Assembly (NCBI RefSeq): GCF_000367525.1
Contig: NZ_HF570956.1
Coordinates: 935,675-999,674, forward strand
Direction of reading: 5' to 3'
DNA from: Phycicoccus elongatus Lp2
GTDB lineage: Bacteria > Actinomycetota > Actinomycetes > Actinomycetales > Dermatophilaceae
DNA: 64,000 nucleotides
The notes under the pieces were generated by a model that saw only the letters and a list, made by a program, of their open reading frames with translations, was not told the origin of the DNA and ran no database searches. This document shows positions 8,556 to 17,015 of the stretch, piece after piece. Numbering within the stretch: position 1 is the stretch's first letter; each line of letters starts with the position of its first letter. Position numbers and translations under genes: made by a program.

Positions 8556-10010
8556 TCAGTAGCGGTAGTGCTCCGGCTTGTAGGGGCCGGCGACGTCGAC
8601 GCCGAGGTACTCGGCCTGCTCCTTGGTCAACTCGGTGAGTTCCACACCCAGGGCCTCGAGGTGGGCGCGGGCGACCTTCTCGTCGAGGTGCTTGGGGAGG
8701 GTCTTGACCTCCGGCTTGCCGTCCTCGTCGACGTACTCCTCGGTCTTGGTGAAGAGCTCGATCTGGGCGATCGTCTGGTTTGAGAAGGAGTTCGACATCA
8801 CGAAGCTCGGGTGACCGGTCGCGTTGCCCAGGTTCATCAGGCGGCCTTCGGACAGCACGATGATCGAGTGGCCGTCGGGGAAGGTCCACTCGTGGACCTG
8901 CGGCTTGATCTCGGTCTTCTCGATGCCTTCGATCCGGGCCAGGCCGGCCATGTCGATCTCGTTGTCGAAGTGGCCGATGTTGGAGACGATCGCCTTGTTC
9001 TTCATCGACGCCATGTGCTCGGCGGTGATGACGTCGTAGCACCCGGTGGTGGTGACAAAAATGTCGCCGTACGCGGCGGCCTTGTCCATCGGGACGACCT
9101 GGAAGCCCTCCATCGCGGCCTGGAGCGCGCAGATGGGGTCGACCTCGGTGACGACGACGCGCGCGCCCTGGCCCTTGAGCGCGTCGGCGCACCCCTTGCC
9201 CACGTCGCCGTAGCCCGCGACGACGGCGGTCTTGCCGGCGATGAGCACGTCGGTGGCGCGATTGAGTCCGTCGATGACCGAGTGGCGGCAGCCGTACTTG
9301 TTGTCGAACTTGCTCTTGGTCACCGAGTCGTTGACGTTGATGGCCGGGAAGAGCAGCTCACCGGACTTGGCGAGCTCGTAGAGGCGGTGGACGCCGGTCG
9401 TGGTCTCCTCCGTGACGCCCTTGATGCCCTTGGAGATCTCCGTCCACTTCGTGGGGTTCTCCGCGAGGGTGCGGCGCACGAGCGCCTTGAAGACGCCGAA
9501 CTCCTCGGAGTCCTCCTCGGTGGTGGGCGGCACCTGGCCGGCCGTCTCCCACTCGCGGCCCTTGTGGACCAGCATGGTGGCGTCGCCGCCGTCGTCGAGG
9601 ATCATGTTCGGGCCCTCGCCACCGGGCCAGGTGAGGATGGCGTCGGTGCACTCCCAGTACTCCGGGAGGGTCTCGCCCTTCCACGCGAAGACCGGCACAC
9701 CCTGCGGGTCCTCGGGGGTCCCGTTCGGGCCGACCACGACCGCCGCCGCGGCGGCCTCGTCCTGCGTGGAGTAGATGTTGCACGAGGCCCAGCGGACCTC
9801 GGCGCCGAGCGCGGTGAGGGTCTCGATGAGGACGGCCGTCTGGACCGTCATGTGCAGCGAGCCGGCGACACGGGCGCCGGCGAGCGGCTTGGAGTCTCCG
9901 AACTCCTCGCGCAGCGACATCAGGCCGGGCATCTCGTGCTCGGCCAGGCGGATCTGGTGGCGGCCGGCCTCGGCGAGGCCAAGGTCTCGCACCTTGAAGT
10001 CGAAGGACAT
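8556..10010 (-). CDS. ahcY: Adenosylhomocysteinase
   Basis: 484 residues. It hydrolyses S-adenosylhomocysteine to adenosine and homocysteine, removing the product inhibitor of methyltransferases. NAD-binding GxGxxG is [11 protein letters not shown]; substrate-site segments include [16 protein letters not shown] and [28 protein letters not shown]; the C terminus [10 protein letters not shown] carries the conserved Lys-x-x-x-Tyr-Arg-Tyr tail. An insertion around residues 100-200 matches the long (mycobacterial) subtype. The start is set by AAGGAGATTTGTC before ATG 10010. In Mycobacterium sahH also lies near mtrA. Confidence 0.96.
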   Translation of the reverse strand: MSFDFKVRDLGLAEAGRHQIRLAEHEMPGLMSLREEFGDSKPLAGARVAGSLHMTVQTAVLIETLTALGAEVRWASCNIYSTQDEAAAAAVVVGPNGTPEDPQGVPVFAWKGETLPEYWECTDAILTWPGGEGPNMILDDGGDATMLVHKGREWETAGQVPPTTEEDSEEFGVFKALVRRTLAENPTKWTEISKGIKGVTEETTTGVHRLYELAKSGELLFPAINVNDSVTKSKFDNKYGCRHSVIDGLNRATDVLIAGKTAVVAGYGDVGKGCADALKGQGARVVVTEVDPICALQAAMEGFQVVPMDKAAAYGDIFVTTTGCYDVITAEHMASMKNKAIVSNIGHFDNEIDMAGLARIEGIEKTEIKPQVHEWTFPDGHSIIVLSEGRLMNLGNATGHPSFVMSNSFSNQTIAQIELFTKTEEYVDEDGKPEVKTLPKHLDEKVARAHLEALGVELTELTKEQAEYLGVDVAGPYKPEHYRY

Positions 10011-10103
10011 GACAAATCTCCTTGGGGAAGGTGGCTGACCCGGCGCCGCCCATCTGGGCTGGAGGTGGTGGGTTATCGCCCACGCCGGCAAGGTTCGATT
10101 CTA
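10011..10103 (-). promoter_or_regulatory. ahcY promoter (TAGAAT) and structured leader
   Basis: On the minus strand TAGAAT (10103-10098) is a good -10 box. The roughly 85-base leader then has two small hairpins, GTGGG/CCCAC with loop CGATAA and GCCCA/TGGGC with loop GA, before the ribosome site. I do not see the conserved core of the SAH riboswitch. Most leading genes here lack a leader, so this one may be regulated. Confidence 0.4.
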
Positions 10104-10123
10104 CCGGTTCGCCGACCCCCCAT

Positions 10124-10129
10124 TAGCCT
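10124..10129 (+). promoter_or_regulatory. -10 box TAGCCT, leaderless start of DUF808 gene
   Basis: TAGCCT is followed by six bases and ATG 10136, with no ribosome site between. Initiation at or beside the start codon is expected. Confidence 0.55.
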
Positions 10130-10135
10130 TCACCC

Positions 10136-11110
10136 ATGAGTGGTGGCCTCTTCGCGCTCCTGGACGACATCGCCGTGCTCGCCAAGGCGGCGGCGGCCTC
10201 GATCGACGACGTCGGCGCGGCCGCGGGCCGGGCCAGCGCCAAGGCGGCCGGTGTCATCGTCGACGACACCGCGGTGACCCCGCGCTACGTCCAGGGCCTG
10301 GACCCCAAGCGCGAGCTCCCGATCATCAAGAAGATCGCCATCGGCTCCCTGCGCAACAAGTTGCTCTTCATCCTTCCGGCCGCCCTCCTGCTCAGCCAGT
10401 TCCTGCCGTGGGCCCTCACCCCCCTGTTGATGATCGGTGGCACCTACCTCTGCTTCGAGGGTGCCGAGAAGATCTGGGAGAAGATCTCACATCACCCCGA
10501 GGGCCAGGCCGACGAGCTCCACGAGGGCGGGCAGGTCGCCGACGAGAAGGACATCGTGTCCGGCGCCGTGCGGACCGACTTCATCCTCTCCGCCGAGATC
10601 ATGGTCATCTCGCTCAACGAGGTCGCCAATGAGCCACTGCTCTCGCGGGCCGTCATCCTCGCGATCGTGGCTCTTGCCATCACCGCTCTCGTCTACGGCG
10701 TCGTCGCGCTGATCGTCAAGATGGACGACGTGGGGCTCAACCTCGCAGCGCGTGGGAACGGCGTCGCGAGCCGCCTCGGCCGGGGCATGGTCGCTGCCAT
10801 GCCCAAGGTGCTCACCACGCTCAGCACGGTCGGGATCGCGGCGATGATCTGGGTCGGCGGCCACATCCTGCTCCTCGGCCTCCACGACCTGTCGGAGATG
10901 CTTGGCTGGCACGTCCTGGCCCTCCCCTACGAATGGGTTCACCACGCGGAGGAAGCCGTCCATGGGGCGACCGGCGCGCTCGGCGGCCTCCTGGGCTGGA
11001 TCACCAACACGATTGGTTCGGCGATCCTCGGCCTGATCGTCGGCGCCATCGTCGTCGCCGTGCTGCACCTGCTTCCCCAGCGCGCCCGCGTCGCGGCGGA
11101 AGCCCACTGA
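10136..11110 (+). CDS. DUF808 family membrane protein (YedI-like)
   Basis: 324 residues. The N terminus MSGGLFALLDDIAVLAKAAA and the segment DPKRELPIIKKIAIGSLRNK are hallmarks of the DUF808/YedI family of inner-membrane proteins, function unknown. Hydrophobic segments lie near residues 80-108, 168-192, 222-250 and 288-314. The charged stretch EGAEKIWEKISHH follows the first segment. The stop overlaps the next start by one base (TGATG), so the two genes are likely co-expressed. Confidence 0.88.
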   Translation: MSGGLFALLDDIAVLAKAAAASIDDVGAAAGRASAKAAGVIVDDTAVTPRYVQGLDPKRELPIIKKIAIGSLRNKLLFILPAALLLSQFLPWALTPLLMIGGTYLCFEGAEKIWEKISHHPEGQADELHEGGQVADEKDIVSGAVRTDFILSAEIMVISLNEVANEPLLSRAVILAIVALAITALVYGVVALIVKMDDVGLNLAARGNGVASRLGRGMVAAMPKVLTTLSTVGIAAMIWVGGHILLLGLHDLSEMLGWHVLALPYEWVHHAEEAVHGATGALGGLLGWITNTIGSAILGLIVGAIVVAVLHLLPQRARVAAEAH

Positions 11111-11652
11111 TGGGTATGCCGTCCGCCCACGGCACGCTCCCCTGGTCACCAGCCGCTGAGCACCCCGAGCTCCTGGCCGACGCCACCGCGGACGCTGTCG
11201 CCTCGTGCCCGAGCGCCCAGGTGGCGCCCATCGACGACACCCTCGCGGACACGGCCGCTTTCTGTGCGGCATACGACGTGGCCCTGGGTTCGTCGGCCAA
11301 CTGCGTGGTCGTTGCCGGACGCCGCGGTGACCGCGAGACCTACGCGGCCGTCATGGTGCTGGCGACCCACCGAGCCGACATCAACGGCGTGGTGCGGCGC
11401 CACCTCGACGTCCGCAAGATCTCCTTCGCGCCGCGCGAGGAAGCGACCGGGCGAACGGGCATGGAGTTCGGTGGGATCACGCCCATCGGGCTGCCGTCGG
11501 ACTGGCCGGTCCTCATCGATCGGGCGGTACTCGAGGCGGGGCCGGTCGTCGTCGGCTCGGGCCTGCGGCGCAGCAAGATCCTCCTCGACGCCGCAGATCT
11601 GGCGGCGCTGCCCTCCGCCGCGGTCCTCGACCTCGCATCCCCGCTGGCCTGA
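11110..11652 (+). CDS. YbaK/EbsC-type aminoacyl-tRNA deacylase domain protein
   Basis: 180 residues, a single YbaK domain. This superfamily hydrolyses mischarged aminoacyl-tRNAs. Visible motifs are SSANCVVVAGRR, the segment DVRKISFAPREEATGRTGM with the usual Lys, and FGGITPIGLPSDWPVLID, the conserved G-G-x-x-P-x-G motif. Start is ATG 11110 (overlapping the previous stop) or ATG 11116. The first codons run through a GTATGCCG word. The specific mischarged tRNA cannot be told. Confidence 0.85.
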   Translation: MGMPSAHGTLPWSPAAEHPELLADATADAVASCPSAQVAPIDDTLADTAAFCAAYDVALGSSANCVVVAGRRGDRETYAAVMVLATHRADINGVVRRHLDVRKISFAPREEATGRTGMEFGGITPIGLPSDWPVLIDRAVLEAGPVVVGSGLRRSKILLDAADLAALPSAAVLDLASPLA

Positions 11653-11683
11653 CCCACCCCACCCCCCCACCCGGCACGGGACC

Positions 11684-11776
11684 GAAACCCAACGTCTGCG
11701 TGACGCAGACGATCGCAACCCACGCAGCAATAACCGGTCGCAATCCCAGCTTCCGCGTGACGCAGAAGTTGGTTTC
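11684..11776. repeat. Inverted repeat, TCTGCGTGACGC family, copy 2
   Basis: Arms 11684-11710 and 11749-11776 match imperfectly (GAAACC.CAAC..TCTGCGT.ACGC) around a 38-base centre. Each arm holds its own small palindrome (GTCTGCGTGACGCAGAC in the left arm). It lies between the convergent deacylase and SIS-domain genes, the same kind of site as copy 1 at 317-402. Confidence 0.75.
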
Positions 11777-12959
11777 AGTGATCGGTGCGGCGACGCAGGT
11801 CCGCCACGTGCGGTGAGTCCGTCGGGTCCACGCCCAGTCCGAGGGCGGCATACGTCACGGCGTAGTCACCCAGCGACATCAGCGAAGCAAGCCGGACCAA
11901 TGGGGCTCCGGCGCTCGCCTCGATCTCGCGCACCTTCACACCGGCGTCGCGAGCAGACTCGGCCACCGCTGTGGCCAGGTTGACGCGATCGGCCTCGACG
12001 CGGGTGAGCCGTGACGGATCGGGCGACGCGTCCCGCACGAGCAGCAGGCTGAGCGGCAGCGTCGCCGGGGCGTCGAGGTAGGGGTCAGCGAAGATGTCCG
12101 CGTCCGGTCCGCGTGGGGCTCCAAACCGACCGGCACCCGCGAGCGGGCCGTCGAAGCACGCGACGACTTCCGCGGCAGCATCGGGCAGCGTGCCATGCGT
12201 CGCGGGGATCCGGGCAGTCCGGGCCAAGCCGGACGCCAGTCGACGCCCGGCGACCCCCGCCAGGGGCCCGTCGGCCAGCACGATCGGGATGACGCCGGAG
12301 AAGGCCATCGCAAGGTCCTTGGCCGGATTGACGAAGGATTCGCTCGACGGTCGGCATTCATCGGCTCTGGCCTCGAGCAATGTCGCCACCGACTCGAGGA
12401 CCTCCTCGCCGACCTCGACCAGACCCAGGCGCCCCGCGGCATACAGGGCCGGAGTGAGCAGCGACCACAGCGCTGTGCGTGTCGACGACGCGGTGCTGAC
12501 GAGGTCGACGTGGGTGCCCCGCGCCCGCGCGCACACGTCGGCGAGCGGGCTGTCGGCGGCACCGATGGTGAGCAACTGCGCGCCTCGCCGCGCCGCCTCA
12601 TGCGCGAGCGCGAGGGGTCCCGCCGCCCGACCGGATTGGGAGACGGCGATCACCAGGTCCAGTGGACCCACCCAGCCCGGAAGGGGCGCGGAGTGGCGCG
12701 TCGTGACGGGCACCGGACTGTGTGGCTCGGCCAGCAGGTCCAGAACGTCCGCGACGACCGCGGAGCCGCCGATCGCCGCGACGAGCACCGAGCGAGGTCG
12801 GTCCTGCGGGCTCCAGGAGTCGATGCCGGCCTCGCGGGCGGCGAGCAGCGAACGCCTGACCTGGGCACCGGAGGTCGCGAGCGACCGGAGCGCCTCCTTG
12901 CGGTCCAGCGCCTCGAGCGCCGCGACGTCGTCGAGTCGCGCCTCGTCCAGCCAGGTCAT
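11775..12959 (-). CDS. TobH-type SIS-domain protein (phosphoglucose/phosphomannose isomerase-like)
   Basis: 394 residues. The N-terminal SIS domain shows SVLVAAIGGSAVVADVLDLL, LDLVIAVSQSGRAAGPLALA and GAQLLTIGAADSPLADV, the phosphosugar-binding Ser/Thr loops. The C-terminal half resembles the bifunctional PGI/PMI C-terminal domain. Gene order with Trm112 and manB is the actinobacterial TobH-manB pair, suggesting a role in mannose/glucose-6-phosphate interconversion that feeds envelope glycans. Real activity is unproven for TobH proteins. The ATG is seven bases after the Trm112 gene. Confidence 0.85.
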   Translation of the reverse strand: MTWLDEARLDDVAALEALDRKEALRSLATSGAQVRRSLLAAREAGIDSWSPQDRPRSVLVAAIGGSAVVADVLDLLAEPHSPVPVTTRHSAPLPGWVGPLDLVIAVSQSGRAAGPLALAHEAARRGAQLLTIGAADSPLADVCARARGTHVDLVSTASSTRTALWSLLTPALYAAGRLGLVEVGEEVLESVATLLEARADECRPSSESFVNPAKDLAMAFSGVIPIVLADGPLAGVAGRRLASGLARTARIPATHGTLPDAAAEVVACFDGPLAGAGRFGAPRGPDADIFADPYLDAPATLPLSLLLVRDASPDPSRLTRVEADRVNLATAVAESARDAGVKVREIEASAGAPLVRLASLMSLGDYAVTYAALGLGVDPTDSPHVADLRRRTDH

Positions 12960-12966
12960 GGTCGAG

Positions 12967-13152
12967 TCATTCGGGGCGTCGGGCCTCGTCGATGAGCAGG
13001 ACCGGTATGCCGTCGTCGAAGCGATACGCCAAGCCGCACTCGGCGTTGGTGCAGACCAGCTCCGCCCCGTCCGGACCGGTGTCGTCGCGCAGCTCGGACC
13101 GGCACTGGGGGCAGCGCAGGATCGCGCGCAGCCACGGCTCGATGGTGCTCAT
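12967..13152 (-). CDS. Trm112 family protein
   Basis: 61 residues with a zinc-knuckle pattern: CPQCRSEL near residue 14 and CTNAECGLAYRFDDGIPVLL near residue 33. Trm112-like proteins activate partner methyltransferases in other organisms; the bacterial role is unknown. ATG 13152 overlaps the manB stop as ATGA, so it is translationally coupled to manB. The codons for GIP use the rare Ile codon ATA because a GTATGCCG word lies here (13005). Confidence 0.9.
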   Translation of the reverse strand: MSTIEPWLRAILRCPQCRSELRDDTGPDGAELVCTNAECGLAYRFDDGIPVLLIDEARRPE

Positions 13153-14591
13153 CGGCCCTCTCCTCTCACGATGGCGAGCACGTCATCACGCACCCGTTCC
13201 ATGGTCTCGGTGTCGGCGGCCTCGACGTTGAGGCGCAGCAGCGGCTCGGTGTTCGAGGCGCGCAGGTTGAGCCACCACATGGCATCCCCTCCACTGCCGG
13301 CATGGGTCAGCGTGAGGCCGTCCAGGGTGTCCTCGGTGACCTCGTGGTCGGCTGCCCAGGCCCGGACCTTCTCCGTGGCGGCGGCCGCATCGCTGACGGT
13401 GGAGTTGATCTCGCCCGAGGCCACGTAGGCCGAGTAGTCGGCCATCAGCTCACTGAGCGGACCATCCTGCTCGCCGAGGGCGGCAAGCACGTGCATGGCC
13501 GCGAGCATGCCCGTGTCGGCGAACCAGAAGTCGCGGAAGTAGTAGTGGGCGCTGTGCTCCCCGCCGAAGACGGCCTCATGCTCGGCCATCTGGGCCTTGA
13601 TGAACGAGTGCCCAACCCGCGTGCGCACCGCCCGCGCGCCCTCGGCGGCGATGATCTCGGGCACCTGCGCCGACGTGATGGCGTTGTGCACGATCGCCAC
13701 GTCCGAGGCGAGACGTCCGGCGGCACGTTCCTTGCCGATCTCGCGCCGGGCGATCATGCCCGTGATCGCGCTCGGGCTCACGGCTCCACCTCGTTCATCG
13801 ACGACGAAGCAGCGATCCGCATCACCGTCGAAGGCCAGGCCCAGGTCCGCACCCTCCGCGACGACCGCCGCCTGGAGGTCGAGGAGGTTCTTGGGGTCGA
13901 GCGGGTTGGCCTCGTGGTTGGGAAAGGAGCCGTCGAGTTCGAAGAAGAGCGGCACGATCTGAAGCGGCAACTCGGGCAGACCTGCCGCCGTGCCGAGCAC
14001 CGCGGGCACGGTGTGTCCGCCCATGCCGTTGCCCGCATCGACCACCACCTTGAGGGGGCGGATTGCACTCAGGTCGACCAGCGAGCGCAAGAAGGTGCCG
14101 TAATCGGCAAGCACGTCCTGCACCCGGACGGTGCCCTCGGGCTCGATGGCGCGGATCTCGGCGGAGCCGTCGAGGAGTTCCTGGGCGAGGTCTCGGATCT
14201 CGGCCAAGCCGGTGTCCTGCCCCACGGGTCTCGCGCCGGCCCGGCACAGCTTGATTCCGTTGTATGCCGCGGGGTTGTGGCTCGCGGTGAACATCGCGCC
14301 GGGCAGGTCGAGGGACCCACTCGCGTAGTAGAGGCCGTCGGTGCTCGCCAGACCGATCTCGATGACGTCAACCCCCCGGCTGGTGACCCCCCGCGCGAAG
14401 GCCCGGGACAGTTCGGGTGATGAGTCACGCATGTCGTGGCCGATGACGACCGCGCGCGCAGCCTCGCGCACGGCGACCACTTCGGCGAAGGCGGCACCGA
14501 GGGACCACGCGGCATCGACGTCGAGTTGTTCGGGCACCAGGCCACGCACGTCGTAGGCCTTGACGAAGTCGGTCAACGGGGGGCGGCTCAC
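13149..14591 (-). CDS. manB: Phosphomannomutase/phosphoglucomutase
   Basis: 480 residues with the four alpha-D-phosphohexomutase domains. The active-site serine loop is MFTASHNPAAYNGIKL, the metal loop is LAFDGDADRCFVVDERG, the sugar-binding loop is FGGEHSAHYYF and the phosphate loop is RASNTEPLLRLNVEA. It interconverts mannose-6-P/mannose-1-P (and the glucose pair), giving GDP-mannose for envelope glycans. The GTG start 14591 has a TAGCCT box eight bases upstream. First gene of manB-Trm112-TobH. Confidence 0.95.
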   Translation of the reverse strand: MSRPPLTDFVKAYDVRGLVPEQLDVDAAWSLGAAFAEVVAVREAARAVVIGHDMRDSSPELSRAFARGVTSRGVDVIEIGLASTDGLYYASGSLDLPGAMFTASHNPAAYNGIKLCRAGARPVGQDTGLAEIRDLAQELLDGSAEIRAIEPEGTVRVQDVLADYGTFLRSLVDLSAIRPLKVVVDAGNGMGGHTVPAVLGTAAGLPELPLQIVPLFFELDGSFPNHEANPLDPKNLLDLQAAVVAEGADLGLAFDGDADRCFVVDERGGAVSPSAITGMIARREIGKERAAGRLASDVAIVHNAITSAQVPEIIAAEGARAVRTRVGHSFIKAQMAEHEAVFGGEHSAHYYFRDFWFADTGMLAAMHVLAALGEQDGPLSELMADYSAYVASGEINSTVSDAAAATEKVRAWAADHEVTEDTLDGLTLTHAGSGGDAMWWLNLRASNTEPLLRLNVEAADTETMERVRDDVLAIVRGEGR

Positions 14592-14599
14592 GAGGTCAG

Positions 14600-14605
14600 A
14601 GGCTA
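14600..14605 (-). promoter_or_regulatory. -10 box TAGCCT upstream of manB
   Basis: On the minus strand TAGCCT ends eight bases before GTG 14591; a probable leaderless or near-leaderless promoter. Confidence 0.45.
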
Positions 14606-14656
14606 CTTGACCACGGACCGGGACGGTCAGCCGGTGCTCAGTCGCGCAGGGTGCAC

Positions 14657-15046
14657 TCAGGGGGTGTCGTCGAGCCCGGGCAGGACGCGCAGGTGCCCCC
14701 GAGCCCGCCCGAGCGTCTCGAGCGACGCGGGCCTGGTCTCGACGGGCTCGGTCCGGTCAGCGCGAGTGGCCCGATGGGCCGGTCGCTCGCGGACGGCATC
14801 CACGACGGCAAGCAGGTCATCGGTGTCGGTCACGACGACGTAGCCATCGGAGGACAGACGGACGATGTCCCAGCCACGCGGAGGCGTCAGACGCATCGCG
14901 TGGTCGGCGCAGAGGTCATAACTGTGCGGCTCGGCGTGGGTGGCCAAGGGGCCCACGACGACGGCGCGATCGCCATAGGCATAGGTCAGGGTCGCCACGG
15001 CCGGCTGGCGGCACGCGGTCTTGCTGCACCCACGCGCGGAAGTCAC
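14657..15046 (-). CDS. DUF3499 family protein
   Basis: 129 residues. The N terminus RGCSKTACRQPAVATLTYAY with paired Cys, then LCADHAMRLTPPRGWDIVRL, are the DUF3499 hallmarks; the Cys/His set suggests metal binding. This family is almost confined to actinobacteria and usually lies between manB and the metallopeptidase-like gene, as here. Function unknown. GTG 15046 has a leaderless promoter box. Confidence 0.9.
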   Translation of the reverse strand: MTSARGCSKTACRQPAVATLTYAYGDRAVVVGPLATHAEPHSYDLCADHAMRLTPPRGWDIVRLSSDGYVVVTDTDDLLAVVDAVRERPAHRATRADRTEPVETRPASLETLGRARGHLRVLPGLDDTP

Positions 15047-15052
15047 GCAGCG

Positions 15053-15058
15053 ACTCTA
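15053..15058 (-). promoter_or_regulatory. -10 box TAGAGT, leaderless start of DUF3499 gene
   Basis: TAGAGT on the minus strand, six bases before GTG 15046. Half of a divergent promoter region shared with the gene at 15118. Confidence 0.55.
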
Positions 15059-15104
15059 GGTCACGGTGACGCCGAGCGACGCCCGGCACGCCGACCCGTG
15101 GTCG

Positions 15105-15110
15105 TAGCAT
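15105..15110 (+). promoter_or_regulatory. -10 box TAGCAT, leaderless start at 15118
   Basis: TAGCAT, seven bases before ATG 15118. It favours this ATG over ATG 15109, which lies inside the box. Confidence 0.55.
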
Positions 15111-15117
15111 GCTGGGC

Positions 15118-15543
15118 ATGACCACGACCCCGCCGGCGTCACCGGCTGGCCGGAGTCGACCGGCCCGGGACCGTCGCGGACGGGGCCTGCGTGGCCCCTT
15201 GGCGTGGCCACCGGTCCCGACGATGACCACCCGTCGTGACCGCTTCGACGACTTGGTGCTCGCCGCGGCCGAGCGTGCCCGCCCCTGGTTGGGCAGCCGA
15301 CACGGTGACATCTCGTTCGCGGTCGAGGAGGTCCCCCCGGACGATCCCGCCGCGTGGGAGGTCCGGGCCACCAGCCTGGGTCGGCTCGTCGGGACTCGTT
15401 CCGAGCGACGGATCGTGATCTACCGTCGTCCCGTCGAGGCACGCGCTGGCAGCCAGTCCGAGGTCGCCGCCCTGATCCGCGATGTGGTGGCCGAGCAGGT
15501 TGCGCTCGTTCTCGGAGTCCCGCCGGACGAGATCAGCCTCTGA
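15118..15543 (+). CDS. Metallopeptidase-family protein lacking the zinc motif
   Basis: 141 residues. It belongs to the small metallopeptidase-like family found beside DUF3499 in actinobacteria. The expected HExxH helix is replaced by LIRDVVAEQVALVLGVPPDE: neither zinc-binding His is present, so proteolysis is unlikely. The N terminus is Arg/Pro-rich and basic; conserved strands include ERRIVIYRRPVEARA. ATG 15118 was preferred on the promoter spacing. Function unknown. Confidence 0.75.
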   Translation: MTTTPPASPAGRSRPARDRRGRGLRGPLAWPPVPTMTTRRDRFDDLVLAAAERARPWLGSRHGDISFAVEEVPPDDPAAWEVRATSLGRLVGTRSERRIVIYRRPVEARAGSQSEVAALIRDVVAEQVALVLGVPPDEISL

Positions 15544-15560
15544 CCGCCGGACCGCGCCGG

Positions 15561-17015
15561 TCAGGGAAGCGGTGAGGCCGAGGTCGTCGAGGCCTCGAGG
15601 AGGACATCGAGCAGCGGTGTGGCAGCCAGCAGGCGGGTCGGGCCGGTGCCGACGGCGCTCAGGACGGCCCCGTGGACGCCCTCGCCGCTGTCGCGGCCCT
15701 CGCCGGTAGCCACCCAGACGGACTGCGCACCGGTGAGATCGACGAGGACCAGGGTGTCGGCGGGCAGCGAGACATCCTTGGCCGTGACCGTTTGCCCACG
15801 GGTGATCACGGTCACCGTCGCGTCCGCCCCGCTGCTCACGAGGGCGAGTTGGCGGGTCCCCGCGCCGAGTTCCGGCAGAGGCAGGCCAAAGAGTGGTCCG
15901 AGGGTGGCCGACGCGGGGGTCCACGCGAAGTCACCCGGTTCGCTGGCCGCACGGGCCGCAGAGAACACGGCGGTGACAACCGGGAGGTCGGCGTTGATCT
16001 CGACCGCGTAGGTTCCGGCCGGGACATCGGCGAGGGGGATGTCGACACTGGAGCCGCCGGCGATTCTCTGCACACCGCCCCCGGGGAGCGGGGCGGCTCC
16101 GCTCGTCGAGACCAGCCGAGCATTGACGACGGCCTCGGTGTCTCCGGGGACGGCGACCCGAAGCACGCCGGCCTGCGCCAAGTCGGCCACCGGGACCAGT
16201 TGTCGAATCGCTGGGGCGGCAGCGGCCGTGGTCGTCTCGGCGCCGGCCGGGACCGAGCCGTCGAGCCAGGTATCGGCCAACGCCGGCACCACCGTGCCAC
16301 CCCGCACGGTCACGTGCACCGTCGGAGAAGCCTCACCGGCGGCCACGGCGTCCAGGAGCACGCTGGTTCGCCCACGACCGGGAACCACGATCCCCCGCCC
16401 GTTCTGGGAGGCCACGATGCCCTTGGCGCCCAGCACGGTTACGTCGACGGTGACCTCGTTGGCGCCTGGGTTGGCCAGCAGGAGTCGTTCCTGGCGTCCG
16501 GCGTCGCCGCCGCCTGCCACGAGCCAGGCATCGGCCACCGGTTGACCGCAGCCGGCCAGTGACAGGCCACGAAGATCGTTGGTATCACTCGAATACTGCT
16601 GCGCCGCAATGAGTCCGGGTGCAGATCCGTCGTGCCCGGTGCCGGTGACCGTTCCGGGCTGACCGGTCGACACCCCTGCGACGCGCCCGGCGGTCGTCGT
16701 GCGGGAGCCATCGGGTGCGGCGAGGTCGATGGAACCGGGGTCGGTGATCCCGCTGACCTCGGCCGGTGGCGCCTCCGCCCGCACCGTGACCTCTTGGAGC
16801 TGGTCGGGGACGTCGCGCAGGCCGCTGAGTTCTGGCCCCACGCAGTGGACCGAACTCGTGGTCGGGCGGCTGAGCGGCGTGGTGCGCTGCTGCTCAGACG
16901 GCGACGCGCCGGCGAAGTCGACGACGGCGGTCGACGACGTTGCCGCGACGGTGAGCCCGACCAGTGCAAGTGCCGCGAACCCGGCCCGGATCCACCCGAT
17001 CTCGCGGGGCTTCAC
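15561..17015 (-). CDS. DUF5719 secreted/membrane-anchored protein
   Basis: 484 residues. One N-terminal membrane anchor (AGFAALALVGLTVAATSSTAVV) and then a long extracellular Ala/Gly/Val/Thr-rich region of repeated beta-type segments (VTVDVTVLGAKGIV, VTVITRGQTVTAKDVSLPAD), as in DUF5719. The GTG start overlaps the stop of the upstream giant glycosyltransferase (GTGA), a pairing common in actinobacteria. The role is unknown; an envelope structural role is an inference from the pairing. Confidence 0.8.
   Translation of the reverse strand: MKPREIGWIRAGFAALALVGLTVAATSSTAVVDFAGASPSEQQRTTPLSRPTTSSVHCVGPELSGLRDVPDQLQEVTVRAEAPPAEVSGITDPGSIDLAAPDGSRTTTAGRVAGVSTGQPGTVTGTGHDGSAPGLIAAQQYSSDTNDLRGLSLAGCGQPVADAWLVAGGGDAGRQERLLLANPGANEVTVDVTVLGAKGIVASQNGRGIVVPGRGRTSVLLDAVAAGEASPTVHVTVRGGTVVPALADTWLDGSVPAGAETTTAAAAPAIRQLVPVADLAQAGVLRVAVPGDTEAVVNARLVSTSGAAPLPGGGVQRIAGGSSVDIPLADVPAGTYAVEINADLPVVTAVFSAARAASEPGDFAWTPASATLGPLFGLPLPELGAGTRQLALVSSGADATVTVITRGQTVTAKDVSLPADTLVLVDLTGAQSVWVATGEGRDSGEGVHGAVLSAVGTGPTRLLAATPLLDVLLEASTTSASPLP

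Noticed and set aside
10011..10135. SAH riboswitch upstream of ahcY
   Set aside because: The place is right, but I cannot find the conserved pseudoknot core; only two small hairpins are present.
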